A DNA stretch of 64,000 bases from Actinoplanes sp. M2I2 (GTDB taxonomy: Bacteria; Actinomycetota; Actinomycetes; Mycobacteriales; Micromonosporaceae). How positions within the stretch are numbered: the stretch's first letter is position 1; the number at the start of each line of letters is the position of its first letter. This document shows, one piece after another, positions 43,730 to 53,749 of the stretch. The notes below the pieces were generated by a model, which was not told the DNA's origin, did not search any database, and worked only from the letters and a program-made list of their open reading frames with translations. A program made the translations under genes and the position numbers. The DNA is taken from assembly GCF_023544445.1 (NCBI RefSeq), contig NZ_JALPVJ010000005.1, positions 310,001-374,000 on the forward strand, written 5' to 3'.

Positions 43730-44644
43730 GTGCGCGAGCTGGTCGTTCTCGGCACGGCGAGTCAGGTGCCGACGCGCCACCGCAACCACAACGGCTACCT
43801 GCTGCGCTGGGACGACGAGGTGATCCTCTTCGACCCGGGCGAGGGCACCCAGCGCCAGATGCTGATGGCCGGCCTCGCGGTCACCCCGATCCGGCGGGTC
43901 TGCATCACCCACTTCCACGGCGACCACAGCCTCGGCCTGCCCGGCATCCTGCAGCGCATCTCGCTCGACAAGGTGCCGCACCCGGTCACGATCCACTACC
44001 CGGCCGCCGGTCAGGAGTTCTACGACCGGCTGCGGCACGCCACGAGCTACTGGGACAACGCCGACATCGTGGCTTCGCCGATCGAGGGCGCGAGCTTCTC
44101 GGTCCCGACCTCCGCGGGGCGCCTCACGGCGCTGCCCCTCAGCCATTCCCTTCCCACGTACGGGTATCGCCTGGACGAACCGGCCGGGCGCCGCATGCTT
44201 CCCTCGTTGCTGGCCGCCCACGGCATCGCCGGGGCCGCCGTCGGCGCATTGCAGCGCACCGGCCGGGTCGGCGACGTGACGCTCGATCAGGTCAGCGTCG
44301 ACCGGCCGGGGCAGAGCTTCGCCTTCATCATGGACACCGGGCTCTGCGACAGCGTGCTGGAGCTGGCCGCGGGCGTCGACCTGCTGGTCATCGAGTCGAC
44401 CTTCCTGACCGAGGACGCGACCCTGGCGGCCATGGTGGGGCATCTGACGGCCGCGCAGGCCGGGGCGGTGGCGCGCCAGGCGGGCGTACGCAAGCTGGTG
44501 CTGACCCATTTCTCGCAGCGCTATTCCGACGCGTCCCGGTTTCTCGACGAGGCACGGCAGAGCGGCTTCGAGGGCGAGATCGTGATCGCGGAGGATCTGG
44601 GACGCGTGCCGGTGCCGCCGAGGCGTACGGCCGGCGTCGCCTGA
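43730..44644 (+). CDS. rnz: Ribonuclease Z (tRNA 3' endonuclease), MBL fold
   Basis: 304 residues from the GTG at 43730 (AGGGAG five bases before). The metallo-beta-lactamase core motif is complete: [15 protein letters not shown], with [10 protein letters not shown] before it and LTHFSQRY near the end supplying the last His. The first strand region [22 protein letters not shown] matches the RNase Z start. [16 protein letters not shown] supplies the bridging Asp/Glu region. The enzyme removes 3' trailers from pre-tRNAs before CCA addition. A structured leader with terminator precedes it, so expression may be attenuated. A hairpin follows. Confidence 0.93.
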   Translation: MRELVVLGTASQVPTRHRNHNGYLLRWDDEVILFDPGEGTQRQMLMAGLAVTPIRRVCITHFHGDHSLGLPGILQRISLDKVPHPVTIHYPAAGQEFYDRLRHATSYWDNADIVASPIEGASFSVPTSAGRLTALPLSHSLPTYGYRLDEPAGRRMLPSLLAAHGIAGAAVGALQRTGRVGDVTLDQVSVDRPGQSFAFIMDTGLCDSVLELAAGVDLLVIESTFLTEDATLAAMVGHLTAAQAGAVARQAGVRKLVLTHFSQRYSDASRFLDEARQSGFEGEIVIAEDLGRVPVPPRRTAGVA

Positions 44645-44657
44645 CGAGCGTTTGCTG

Positions 44658-44713
44658 GGCGGGAGTGCGAGACCGTGATGGAACGGGGGAACCTGTGGTC
44701 CCGCACTCCCGCC
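44658..44713 (+). terminator. Long hairpin after rnz
   Basis: GGCGGGAGTGCG (44658-44669) pairs with CGCACTCCCGCC (44702-44713); four more pairs (GACC/GGTC) extend it past a one-by-one mismatch. It begins 13 bases after the rnz stop. The rest of the gap to 44969 holds nothing I can identify. Confidence 0.75.
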
Positions 44714-44969
44714 AACCGTCCCGCCCGAACCGGGGGGCGCGTCTGGCCGGAGACGCTGGACCAGCGGAGGCGTGCCGGTCCTGGTTCGGTTCGAGGGCGG
44801 GTCCTGCAGGCGGGAGATCGCGACGCTGGCGGGGCGCAGCGGACTCCTCGCCGGGCGACGTCGTCCGGGCCGGATGGCCATGGCCTGCCGGGGGAGGTCA
44901 AGCTGACGGTCGACGTCGGTGGCTCGTTATTCGTTGTTCGTTCGGTGATGCCAGTCGGTCAGGTGCCGG

Positions 44970-45287
44970 CTAGTCGAAGTAGCCGCGGTTCGGTGTGGGG
45001 TGGCGGCGGTCGTCGGGACCGCGCATGGCCCGGATGCTGTTCAGGTCATGCCGTACGGTCCACGCCTCCCGCCACGGACGCCGGGACGCGATGTCGGCCC
45101 GCTCGGCCAGCCGCCTGGGCGCGCACGGCCACCGCCATCCGCACCAGACGCAGTTGCCGTCGTCGGCCGGTTCGGCGTGCCGCCCGAGCATCTGCTGGGC
45201 GTCCTGCCAGAGCAGGCGGTCCACAACGTCGGCCGGCATCATGTCGACCGGCATGTCGGCCGGCATCGTCTCGTCGGCGATGACCAT
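44970..45287 (-). CDS. Conserved small Cys/Trp-rich protein, unknown
   Basis: 105 residues. The centre reads NCVWCGWRWPCAPRRLAERAD, trimmed to its key pattern C-x2-C-x5-C: three closely spaced Cys with Trp residues. Proteins with a CVWCG-x-PWPC-like motif followed by a basic helix recur in Micromonosporaceae; none is characterised to my knowledge. Possible roles are a small zinc finger or a redox site. The N terminus is Met/Asp/Pro-rich (MPADMPVDMMPADVV). The start ATG at 45287 has GGGTAGGGA immediately before it; a later Met is possible. Confidence 0.65.
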   Translation of the reverse strand: MVIADETMPADMPVDMMPADVVDRLLWQDAQQMLGRHAEPADDGNCVWCGWRWPCAPRRLAERADIASRRPWREAWTVRHDLNSIRAMRGPDDRRHPTPNRGYFD

Positions 45288-45480
45288 TCCCTACCCTTTC
45301 GTCGGCGATCCGGGTGGCGGTCGGGTCGTCAAACGTCCGTCACGACCTATACAACAGCCGGGGGCCCCACCCCGGTCGGACTGTCTGTGCGATTGTCGCG
45401 ACCCAGCGTGACGGACAGGTGTTCGCCCTGGGCGGACGCCGCTCGGGCATCGACACCGGTCGCACGATGTTGAAGTGTCC

Positions 45481-46425
45481 ATGGATACCGAACACACGGG
45501 TGTCGAATCACAGGCGCTCGATGCCTACAGCCGTGTGGTGACCGGCGTCGCCACCAGCCTGCTGCCGTCGGTCGCGGCCCTCTCCGTGCGCACGGCGCGC
45601 GGCCAGGGCGCCGGCTCGGCGGTCACCTTCACCGACGACGGATTCCTGCTGACGAACGCTCACGTGGTCGCCGGCGCGACCGGCGGAACGGCCGACTTCG
45701 CCGACGGCACCGAAACCCGCTTCGACGTGGTCGGCGCGGACGCCCTTTCCGATCTCGCCGTGGTCCGCGTGCACAACGTGGGCGCACCGGCGGCCCCGCT
45801 CGGCAACGCCGACAGCCTGAAGATCGGCCAGCTGGTCGTGGCCGTGGGCAACCCCATGGGCCTGGCCGGCTCCGTGACGGCCGGCGTCGTGTCCGGCCTG
45901 GGCCGCTCGCTCCCGGCCCGCGACGGTCGCCGCGTCCGCATCATCGACAACGTCATCCAGACCGACGCCGCCCTGAACCCCGGCAACTCCGGCGGCGCGC
46001 TGGCCGACTCCACCGGCACCGTGGTCGGCATCAACACGGCGGTGGCCGGCTACGGCCTCGGCCTGGCCGTGCCGATCAACGCCACCACCCGCTCGATCAT
46101 CGGCGACCTGGTCGCGAACGGCCGCGTCCGCCGGGCCTGGCTCGGCGTGGCCGGCGTGCCCGCCCCGCTGCCGCCCGCGCTGGCCCAGCGCCTGGGCCAG
46201 AAGCTGGGCCTGCGCGTGGTCGAGGTGGTGCCCGGAAGCCCGGCCGGCAATGCCGGCATCTACCTGGGCGACATCCTCGTCTCGGCCGGCGGACGGCCCA
46301 CCACGACGGTGCAGGCGTTGCAGCGCCTGATGCTGGGCCCGGCCATCGGCGCCGAACTGCCGATGACGCTGCTCCGCAAGAACGCTCTCGTGGACGTCGT
46401 CACCGTCCCCGCCGAACTCGACTGA
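45481..46425 (+). CDS. HtrA-like trypsin-fold serine protease with PDZ domain, cytoplasmic
   Basis: About 314 residues. The catalytic triad is intact: His in FLLTNAHVVAGA, Asp in ALSDLAVVRVH, Ser in ALNPGNSGGALAD. A PDZ domain follows (AWLGVAGVPAP, then LRVVEVVPGSPAGNAGIYLGDILVSAGG). Unlike DegP/HtrA proteases it has no signal peptide or membrane anchor in the visible frame, so it is probably cytosolic, an uncommon location. Starts at 45475 (GTG) and 45481 (ATG) are both without a clear ribosome-binding site. It is divergent from the small Cys protein gene. Confidence 0.9.
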   Translation: MDTEHTGVESQALDAYSRVVTGVATSLLPSVAALSVRTARGQGAGSAVTFTDDGFLLTNAHVVAGATGGTADFADGTETRFDVVGADALSDLAVVRVHNVGAPAAPLGNADSLKIGQLVVAVGNPMGLAGSVTAGVVSGLGRSLPARDGRRVRIIDNVIQTDAALNPGNSGGALADSTGTVVGINTAVAGYGLGLAVPINATTRSIIGDLVANGRVRRAWLGVAGVPAPLPPALAQRLGQKLGLRVVEVVPGSPAGNAGIYLGDILVSAGGRPTTTVQALQRLMLGPAIGAELPMTLLRKNALVDVVTVPAELD

Positions 46426-46617
46426 CCTTCCTCCAGCCGCCCGGCCACCTCCCCCCGGCCGTGCGGCGCCGGGCCGGCTCGCCCCGCCGGCCCACCAGCG
46501 CCCGGGCGCTCCCGACCGGCTCCTCCCCCCGCCGGTCTCCGAGCACCCGGGCGCTTCGCCTTCCCCGCGCGCTTGAGCTCTGCCGGCGCCGTATCCGGCG
46601 GTGCGATACTTCCCGGT

Positions 46618-46911
46618 GTGATCGAGCCCGAGGTCCTCCTGGTCGCCATCGTGGACATGGCACCGGCCCACACCGCCGAGGGCAGACGCTACGAAGACGC
46701 CGTATTGGCGCTGCTTCCCCGCCACGGCGCCACGCTGGAGTCACGCCGGCCCAGCACGGACGGCACCGCAGAGGTCCACCTGATCCGGTTCCGATCCCGT
46801 ACGGGCTATGAGGCCTTCCTGGCCGACCCGGAACGCCTGGCCCTGCGCGAACAGGCCGGCGACGCCGCCCCCACCACCCGCGTCATCGAGGTCGTCGACG
46901 ACGCGGGCTGA
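46618..46911 (+). CDS. Small ABM/DUF1330-like protein
   Basis: 97 residues from the GTG at 46618. GATACT at 46605-46610, seven bases before the GTG, and the absence of a ribosome-binding site suggest a leaderless transcript. The sequence fits a ferredoxin-like dimeric alpha-beta barrel: VLLVAIVDMAP, then GRRYEDAVLALLPRHGATLESR, VHLIRFRSRTGYEAFLADPER. Such small proteins include DUF1330 and antibiotic-biosynthesis monooxygenase-like folds. A role cannot be assigned. Confidence 0.6.
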   Translation: MIEPEVLLVAIVDMAPAHTAEGRRYEDAVLALLPRHGATLESRRPSTDGTAEVHLIRFRSRTGYEAFLADPERLALREQAGDAAPTTRVIEVVDDAG

Positions 46912-46999
46912 GCGCACCAGGTCAGCCTGCGCGAGGCGCGTTGTCCACAGGGCTGGGACCGAGGCGGACGGGAAGGCCCGGGGGGCCTAGGTTGGGCTG

Positions 47000-49174
47000 G
47001 TGAAGCCGAAGCTGACCCGAGTCGTTGTTTCGCTGCTGGCCGTGCTCGGCGCCGTCGCGCTGACGGCCGGGCCGGTGGCCGCGCAGGCCCCTGAACGGCT
47101 GGCCACCCAGGTCACCGACCAGGCGGGTGTCCTCGACGACCGCGCCGGGGTCGACTCGGCGCTGGCCGAGCTGCAGAGCGCCACGGGCATCCAGCTGTTC
47201 GTCGTCATGGTCGACTCGTTCGACGGCACTCCGGCCCAGCAGTGGACCGACGAGACGGCACGGCTCAGCGACCTCGGCAACCGGGACGCGCTGCTGGCCG
47301 TGGCCGTGACCGACCGGGCGTACGCCTACTCGTTCCCCGACGACTCGCGGATCAGCGACAGCGAGCTGGCCGGCGTCGCCCAGAACGACATCGAACCGGC
47401 CCTGAGCAGAAGCGACTGGTCGGGCGCGGTGATCGCGGGCGCACGGGGCTACGCCGACGCCGGCCGGGCGAGCAGCTTCGGCTGGGTGTTCCTGGTCCTG
47501 GGCATGGTGGCCCTGATCGCGTTCGCCTGGCTGTGGTTGCGCAAGCGCCGGTCGGCCGCGCACACCGCACCCGCCGGCTCCGGTGCGGCGCCGCCCGCGC
47601 CGGCCGGCCCGACGCTCGAGGAACTGACCGCCCGGGCCAACGCCCTGCTCATCGAGCTCGACGACGACCTGCGGGCCGGCGAGCGGGAGCTGGAGCTCGC
47701 CGCCGCGCAGTACGGCGCCGAGCCCACGGCGCCGTTCCGGGCCGCGCTCGAGGCCTCCCGGCAGGACGTGGCCGAGGCGTTCCGGCTGCGCATGACCCTC
47801 GACGAGGAGCCCCCACCGGACACGACCACCCGCCGCGAGACCATGCTCCGCATCATCTCGCTCTGCGAAGCCGCGGACGCCCGGCTGGACGCCGAGTCGG
47901 AGGCGTTCGACGAGCTGCGCGACCTGGAGGGACGTGCCGCCGAGGCGGTCACCGAGGTCGACCGGCGCCGGACCGCGATCGAGGCCGCCCTGCCGGCCGC
48001 CGAGGCGACGATCCAGCAGCTGTCGGCCCGCTACTCCGGCGGTACGGTCACCGCGATCGCCGCCAACGTCGACCAGGCACGCGAGCGGCTGGCGTTCGCG
48101 GCAACCGCGCTGGCCCGGGCCCGCGAGGCCATCGGCAGCGCCGGTCCTCCCTCAGCTACGAGCATCGCGGCCGCCCCGGCCACGGGCGCCACCGGCGCTC
48201 CAGCCGCCGGCGCGGGCGCTGGTAACGGCTCGGGCGTCGGCACTGGTGGCAGTCCGGGCACGGGTGTCGCGGCCGGCGCTCCTCGCGGATCAGGGCCGGA
48301 CGTGCCAGGCGGTGATCGCGCGGAGGCGGCGCTGGCGGTGCGGGCCGCGGAGCAGGCCGTCGACCAGGCCGATCAGCTGATCACGGCAGTCGGGCGGGCC
48401 GCCGCCGACCTGCCCGCCGCCCGGGCGGCCGCCGACGCGCTGATCAACGAGATCACCGGTGAGATCGCCGCCGGGCGAGCCACCCTCGCCGGCAACGCCG
48501 TGGCGCCGACCGGCCTGACCGCGGCCATCGCCGGCGGCGAACAGGTGCTGGCCGAGGTGCGCACGGCCCTGACCGGCGACCGGTCCGATCCGGTCGAGAT
48601 CGTGGCCAAGCTCCAGGCAGCCGACGCCGCGCTCGACGCGGCCCTGGCCGAGGCCCGCGACGTCGCCGAACGGCTCGCCCACGACCGCACCCTCCTGACC
48701 CAGGAACTCCCGGTAGCCAGGGCCGAAGTCTCAGCGGCGAACGACTTCATCACCACCCGCCGCGGAGCCGTGCGCTCCGAGGCGCGGGCCACGCTCTCCG
48801 AGGCGGTCCGCCACCTCTCCGTGGCCGAGAGCCTGGCCGGAACGGACCCGGCCACCGCCCTGGCCGAAGCCCGCCAGGCCCGGCAACTGGCCGCACACGC
48901 CAACCAGTCCGCCTACCTCGACGTGCAGCGCTGGGGCGGAAGCGGAGGCGGCCCCGGCTGGCCCGCCGGTGCCGGCTGGGCCGGCGGCGGCCGCTCGGGC
49001 GGCTTCGACACCGGTGCCTTCGCCGGAGCCGTGCTGGGCGGCATCCTGTCCGGCGGCGGCGGCCGCTCGAGCGCCGGTTGGCACGGCGGCGGCTTCGGAG
49101 GCAGCGCCTCCCGAGGCCGCCGAACCGGCGGCGGCGGTGGCGGCGGCCGCAGAGGAGGAGGCGGCCGCTTCTGA
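47000..49174 (+). CDS. TPM domain membrane protein with Gly/Arg-rich tail
   Basis: 724 residues from the GTG at 47000. TAGGTT lies six bases before it, so the transcript may be leaderless. A signal peptide (VVVSLLAVLGAVALTAG, cleavage near VAAQA) leads to a TPM phosphatase-like domain (VTDQAGVLDDRAGVDSALAE, then GIQLFVVMVDSF and DALLAVAVTDRAYAYSF), then a membrane helix (GWVFLVLGMVALIAFAWLWL) near residue 165. The cytoplasmic part is long Ala/Glu-rich coiled coil, interrupted by an Ala/Gly linker near residue 390. The last 80 residues are Gly/Ser/Arg-rich, ending in runs of Gly with RRG. The protein resembles TPM-containing proteins of actinobacteria; function unknown. Confidence 0.9.
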   Translation: MKPKLTRVVVSLLAVLGAVALTAGPVAAQAPERLATQVTDQAGVLDDRAGVDSALAELQSATGIQLFVVMVDSFDGTPAQQWTDETARLSDLGNRDALLAVAVTDRAYAYSFPDDSRISDSELAGVAQNDIEPALSRSDWSGAVIAGARGYADAGRASSFGWVFLVLGMVALIAFAWLWLRKRRSAAHTAPAGSGAAPPAPAGPTLEELTARANALLIELDDDLRAGERELELAAAQYGAEPTAPFRAALEASRQDVAEAFRLRMTLDEEPPPDTTTRRETMLRIISLCEAADARLDAESEAFDELRDLEGRAAEAVTEVDRRRTAIEAALPAAEATIQQLSARYSGGTVTAIAANVDQARERLAFAATALARAREAIGSAGPPSATSIAAAPATGATGAPAAGAGAGNGSGVGTGGSPGTGVAAGAPRGSGPDVPGGDRAEAALAVRAAEQAVDQADQLITAVGRAAADLPAARAAADALINEITGEIAAGRATLAGNAVAPTGLTAAIAGGEQVLAEVRTALTGDRSDPVEIVAKLQAADAALDAALAEARDVAERLAHDRTLLTQELPVARAEVSAANDFITTRRGAVRSEARATLSEAVRHLSVAESLAGTDPATALAEARQARQLAAHANQSAYLDVQRWGGSGGGPGWPAGAGWAGGGRSGGFDTGAFAGAVLGGILSGGGGRSSAGWHGGGFGGSASRGRRTGGGGGGGRRGGGGRF

Positions 49175-49552
49175 CACCCCCCACGCTGGGAGCAGCCGCC
49201 AAGGCGTAGGCCGCACAGTCGCTGACCGCTGAGCCATGCGGCAATCGGACGCGGCCCGCAGAGGACGCGGACCGTTGAGCCCGCCACGCATGGCCCCCGG
49301 CGGTCGACCGCCCAGCCCAGCGACGCAGCCGGCCGCCGAAACCGACCCACCCAAGCGCGACGTGCTGACCGTCAGCGGCACGGTGTGCTCGCGCACCCCA
49401 CCACTCAGGCCCGCCCGCTCGAGACGACCGCGGTCCGGCGACCACAACGCGGAAGCCAGACCACCCACCCGCCAGGTGACCGCCCGCTTCACCCAGCAAT
49501 CAGCAGCCGGCGACCCACCACCCGGCCGCCACCGCTCCCCCTGCAAGGTCGC

Positions 49553-49618
49553 GGGCCGGGGGTGACCACGAACGGACCCCAGCCCGCCGAACGGGCCGTT
49601 CGTGGGCACCCCCGGCCC
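49553..49618 (+). terminator. Very long hairpin in the 532-bp convergent gap
   Basis: Arms 49553-49575 and 49596-49618 pair over 23 bp with a single mismatch; the core is CCACGAACGG with CCGTTCGTGG. It is placed as a terminator for the rightward TPM gene, though 380 bp from its stop. The DNA from 49175 to 49552 shows no gene or other structure that I can identify. Confidence 0.65.
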
Positions 49619-49663
49619 CCGACCGTCCCACCGCAAGAAAGCCGAACCCACCAAGCGACAAAA

Positions 49664-49693
49664 AGGCCGGCGCAGCAAAAGCTACGCCGGCCT
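49664..49693 (-). terminator. Intrinsic terminator of the cystathionine beta-synthase gene
   Basis: Read leftward: AGGCCGGCG, a 12-base loop, CGCCGGCCT, then TTTTTGTCG. The hairpin lies 14 bases past the stop codon and has a real U-tract. Confidence 0.85.
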
Positions 49694-49706
49694 CAACACA
49701 TCGAGG

Positions 49707-51065
<1,359 letters not shown>

Positions 51066-51068
51066 ACT

Positions 51069-51413
51069 TCAGCCTACGACGACCCGGTCCTGCTGCCTCT
51101 CCCACTCCAGGAAGCGCTCGGTTTCGGCGAGCACCGAGCCGGCCAGCCAGGCGACCATCACGGCGTCGTCGGCCAGCCCGACGACCAGGAGGAAGGCTTC
51201 CGGGATCACGTCGATCGGCGAGAGCACGTACGCCGTGGCCGCCGCCATCATCGCCAGGCGCAGACCGCCGTCGTACTGACCGCGGGTGGTCGCCTTCATC
51301 ATGCGGGGAACGGCGGCTATGCGGGTGGACAGCGACGGGCCACCCCGGGCACCGGCCATCAGCGCCCTGGCGAGCGAGGTGAACGCCGCCGTACGTTTCA
51401 GCGTCTTCGCCAT
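51069..51413 (-). CDS. DUF1232 (YkvA-like) membrane protein
   Basis: 114 residues from the ATG at 51413, with AAGGAG seven bases before. The DUF1232 signature is present: AAATAYVLSPIDVIPEAFLLVVGLADD, abbreviated here to the core LSPIDVIPEAFLLVVGLADD, a re-entrant or membrane helix with the conserved SPIDxIP. Function unknown. It is three bases upstream of the beta-synthase start and should be co-transcribed with it. Confidence 0.9.
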   Translation of the reverse strand: MAKTLKRTAAFTSLARALMAGARGGPSLSTRIAAVPRMMKATTRGQYDGGLRLAMMAAATAYVLSPIDVIPEAFLLVVGLADDAVMVAWLAGSVLAETERFLEWERQQDRVVVG

Positions 51414-51595
51414 GCTGTTCTCCTTTTCGCCATCCCGGCACGAACCGGGGTCCACTCCAGCATGACTTGAGCGCGCCATGATTGCCTGTCGCCCGGGCGC
51501 GATAGCCTCAAAAGACCCACTTGCTCTCGATCTTCGGGGCACAGCAGCTTCGACGACCGGGTAGTTGCCCCCAGCGAGCGACAGCGAGGGAGCCT

Positions 51596-52684
51596 GTGAG
51601 CACGATTCAGATCTCCGCGGACGATCGGCGCCGGATCAAACTGGCTGGTCAGATCCTCGGCGGCGTGACAGGCGCCCTGGCCACCATGACCGCCGTGTCG
51701 GCCGGCGTGCTGATGAGGCAGGCCGCCGCCGCGCGCCGGATCATCCCGATGGCCGAGGCCCCGCCCCCGCGCGGCGACGGCCTGTACGGCGGGAAGTTCG
51801 GCGGCAAGGTGATCAGCATGGTGGTCCTGGGCGATTCGACGGCCGCCGGCTACGGAGTGCACCGCCCGCGGGAGACGCCGGGCGCGCTGCTGGCCACCGG
51901 GGTGTCCCGCCGCCTGCGCCGTCCCGTCAACCTGCACCGCCTGGCCGTGGTCGGTTCCATGTCGTCCGGTCTGCCCTATCAGGTCGACGCCGCCTTGGAG
52001 CACGCCCCCGACGTCGCGATCATCCTGATCGGCGGCAACGACGTCACCCACGTCTCCGACCGCGCTTCGGCCGTACGCCACCTGGGCGACGCGGTGCGCC
52101 GGTTGCGCGAGGCGGGCTGCAAGGTGGTCGTCGGCACCTGCCCCGACCTCGGCGCGATCCAGCCGATCAAGCCGCCGCTGCGCTGGCTGGCCCGCAAGTG
52201 GAGCCGCGATCTGGCCGCCGCGCAGACCGTCGCGGTCGTGGAGGCGGGCGGTCGTACGGTGTCGATCGGCGGCCTGCTCGGGCCGATGTTCGAGGCCGAC
52301 CCGGTGCGGATGTACAGCTCGGACCGCTTCCACCCGTCGGCCGAGGGCTATGCCCGGGCGGCGGCCGTGGTGATGCCGACGCTGATGGCGGTGCTCGGCG
52401 AGGACGACCGCACGGTTCTGACCGGCGACGAGGGGGTACGCAGTCTCGAGGAGGCCGCGCAGGAGGCGGTTCAGGCGCCGGGCACCGAGGTCCGGGCGGC
52501 CGGACGCTGGGCCGTTCTGCGCCGGCATCCGTGGTTCGGCGAGCCACGCTCGTGGTTCGGCGAGCCACGCTCGTGGTTCGGTCACCGGACGCCGCCGGCG
52601 CCGTCGGCGGGCCCTGTTCCCGGCGACCGCTCGGCATCGAGCCCCGTAGGGTGGACACCGGAGGATCATCAGCATGCTTCGTGA
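51596..52684 (+). CDS. SGNH/GDSL hydrolase (copy 1 of tandem pair)
   Basis: 362 residues from a GTG with GGGAG. An N-terminal hydrophobic helix (LGGVTGALATMTAVSAGVL) anchors or exports it. SGNH block I is VVLGDSTAAGYGV (catalytic Ser), block III IILIGGNDVTHVSDRAS (Gly-x-Asn), block V SSDRFHPSAEGYARAA (Asp-x-x-His). The substrate is unknown; family members are esterases or acyltransferases acting on acylated glycans or lipids. The C-terminal 80 residues are a loose tail with two direct copies of EPRSWFG. The next gene is a paralogue. Confidence 0.9.
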   Translation: MSTIQISADDRRRIKLAGQILGGVTGALATMTAVSAGVLMRQAAAARRIIPMAEAPPPRGDGLYGGKFGGKVISMVVLGDSTAAGYGVHRPRETPGALLATGVSRRLRRPVNLHRLAVVGSMSSGLPYQVDAALEHAPDVAIILIGGNDVTHVSDRASAVRHLGDAVRRLREAGCKVVVGTCPDLGAIQPIKPPLRWLARKWSRDLAAAQTVAVVEAGGRTVSIGGLLGPMFEADPVRMYSSDRFHPSAEGYARAAAVVMPTLMAVLGEDDRTVLTGDEGVRSLEEAAQEAVQAPGTEVRAAGRWAVLRRHPWFGEPRSWFGEPRSWFGHRTPPAPSAGPVPGDRSASSPVGWTPEDHQHAS

Positions 52685-52702
52685 CGCAGGGAGGCGAGTG
52701 GA

Positions 52703-53494
52703 GTGGCGGGTCTGAACGCACGGATCGGCAAGGCGGCGGCCACCGGTCTGCTCGCCGGCACGGTGGGTGGCGCTGCGCTGCTGGTCGGCGAGGTGCTCGC
52801 GGCCAAGGCCCGGCGCTACGCGAAGCCGACCATGGGCCTGGCCCTGCGGACGTCGATGGGCCGGGTCTCGGCGCCGCCGCTGCGGCTCGTGCTGCTGGGC
52901 GATTCGGCGGCGATCGGCGTGGGTGTGGAGTGGCTGAGCGAGACGGTCGGCGGCCACCTGGCCCGGTTGCTGGCCGAGGGCGGCCCCGGGGTCGGCGAGC
53001 GGCACGTGCTGCTGTCGAGCGTGGGCGTGGCCGGTTCCCGCTCCTCCGATCTGGCCACCCAGGTGGCCCGCGCGTTGCTGGGTGACCGGCCGGACGTCGC
53101 GGTTGTGCTGATCGGCGCGCACGACGCCACCAGCCTGCGCAGCCCCGAGGAGTCGGCGGCCCTGCTGGGCACGGCCGTGCGGCGGTTGCGCGAGGCGGGC
53201 GTCCGGGTCGTCGTGGGCACCTGCCCCGACCTGGGCGCGCTGCGGGCGATCGCGCCGCCGCTGCGCCAGGTCGCCGCCGTGCTGGGCCGCCGGATGGCCA
53301 AGGCGCAGGCCAAGGCCGTGACCGCCGCGGGCGGCGCGGTCGTCTCACTGGCCGACGAGACGGGCGCCGTCTTCCGGGCCGACGCGGGCACGCTCTGCTA
53401 CGACGGCTTCCACCCGTCCGCCGACGGCTACCGCGTCTGGGCGCACGCCCTGTATCCGGCCGTGGTCAAAGCGGCGATGACACCCGCCGGCTGA
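52703..53494 (+). CDS. SGNH/GDSL hydrolase (copy 2 of tandem pair)
   Basis: 263 residues, 18 bp after copy 1 and preceded by GGAGGCGAG. An N-terminal hydrophobic segment (AAATGLLAGTVGGAALLVGE) is followed by blocks LVLLGDSAAIGVGVEW (Ser), VVLIGAHDATSLRSPEES, where block III has His (AHD) in place of the usual Asn of GxND, and CYDGFHPSADGYRVWA (Asp-x-x-His). It clearly arose by duplication with copy 1 (shared RLREAG-C/V-KVVVGTCPDLGAI/L region). The missing block-III Asn would weaken oxyanion-hole geometry, so its chemistry may differ from copy 1. Confidence 0.88.
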   Translation: MAGLNARIGKAAATGLLAGTVGGAALLVGEVLAAKARRYAKPTMGLALRTSMGRVSAPPLRLVLLGDSAAIGVGVEWLSETVGGHLARLLAEGGPGVGERHVLLSSVGVAGSRSSDLATQVARALLGDRPDVAVVLIGAHDATSLRSPEESAALLGTAVRRLREAGVRVVVGTCPDLGALRAIAPPLRQVAAVLGRRMAKAQAKAVTAAGGAVVSLADETGAVFRADAGTLCYDGFHPSADGYRVWAHALYPAVVKAAMTPAG

Positions 53495-53517
53495 GACCCG
53501 AGCTCGCCTGCCGGCCG

Positions 53518-53640
53518 AGAAGTGATTCGCCCGGCGCCCAAGAGGCGATATCCGCCCGCCAGCTGGAAGGCGATCGCCCGGCGGCCATGAAGCGATTCCC
53601 GCCGCCGGCTGAACAGGGTCCGGGAGTCGCCGATCGGCAG
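53518..53640. repeat. Degenerate 22-25 bp repeat in the SGNH/thiolase gap
   Basis: A motif of the form (A)AGNCGATNNCCCGCC recurs with starts near 53520, 53543, 53568 and 53590, then decays toward 53630. Copies vary at many positions. The flank 53641-53725 holds nothing I recognise apart from the promoter region of the next gene. Confidence 0.5.
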
Positions 53641-53725
53641 GTGAGGCTGGCGGTCGGCCGGAAGGCCATGACGGATTCGTAGTCGAACATGACGTGTGTG
53701 TGACGAAGTTGTACTTCCGGCTAAG

Positions 53726-53740
53726 TTACCCGCCGGTTAA
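53726..53740. promoter_or_regulatory. Imperfect palindrome in the thiolase promoter
   Basis: TTACCCGCCGGTTAA is symmetric at 12 of 15 positions around its centre (TTA...TAA arms, C/G pairs inside). It lies ten bases before the thiolase ATG and overlaps a TTAAAT that may be a -10 element. TetR-type regulators of lipid catabolism use operators of this general shape. Confidence 0.4.
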
Positions 53741-53749
53741 ATTGGGGCC

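Noticed and set aside
49175..49552. Coding sequence in the convergent gap
   Set aside because: Short frames on both strands are Pro/Arg-rich or antisense-like, without ribosome-binding sites.
53495..53749. A small coding gene between the SGNH pair and the thiolase
   Set aside because: The open frames in it are low-complexity and lie over the degenerate repeat; no ribosome-binding site or domain supports any of them.
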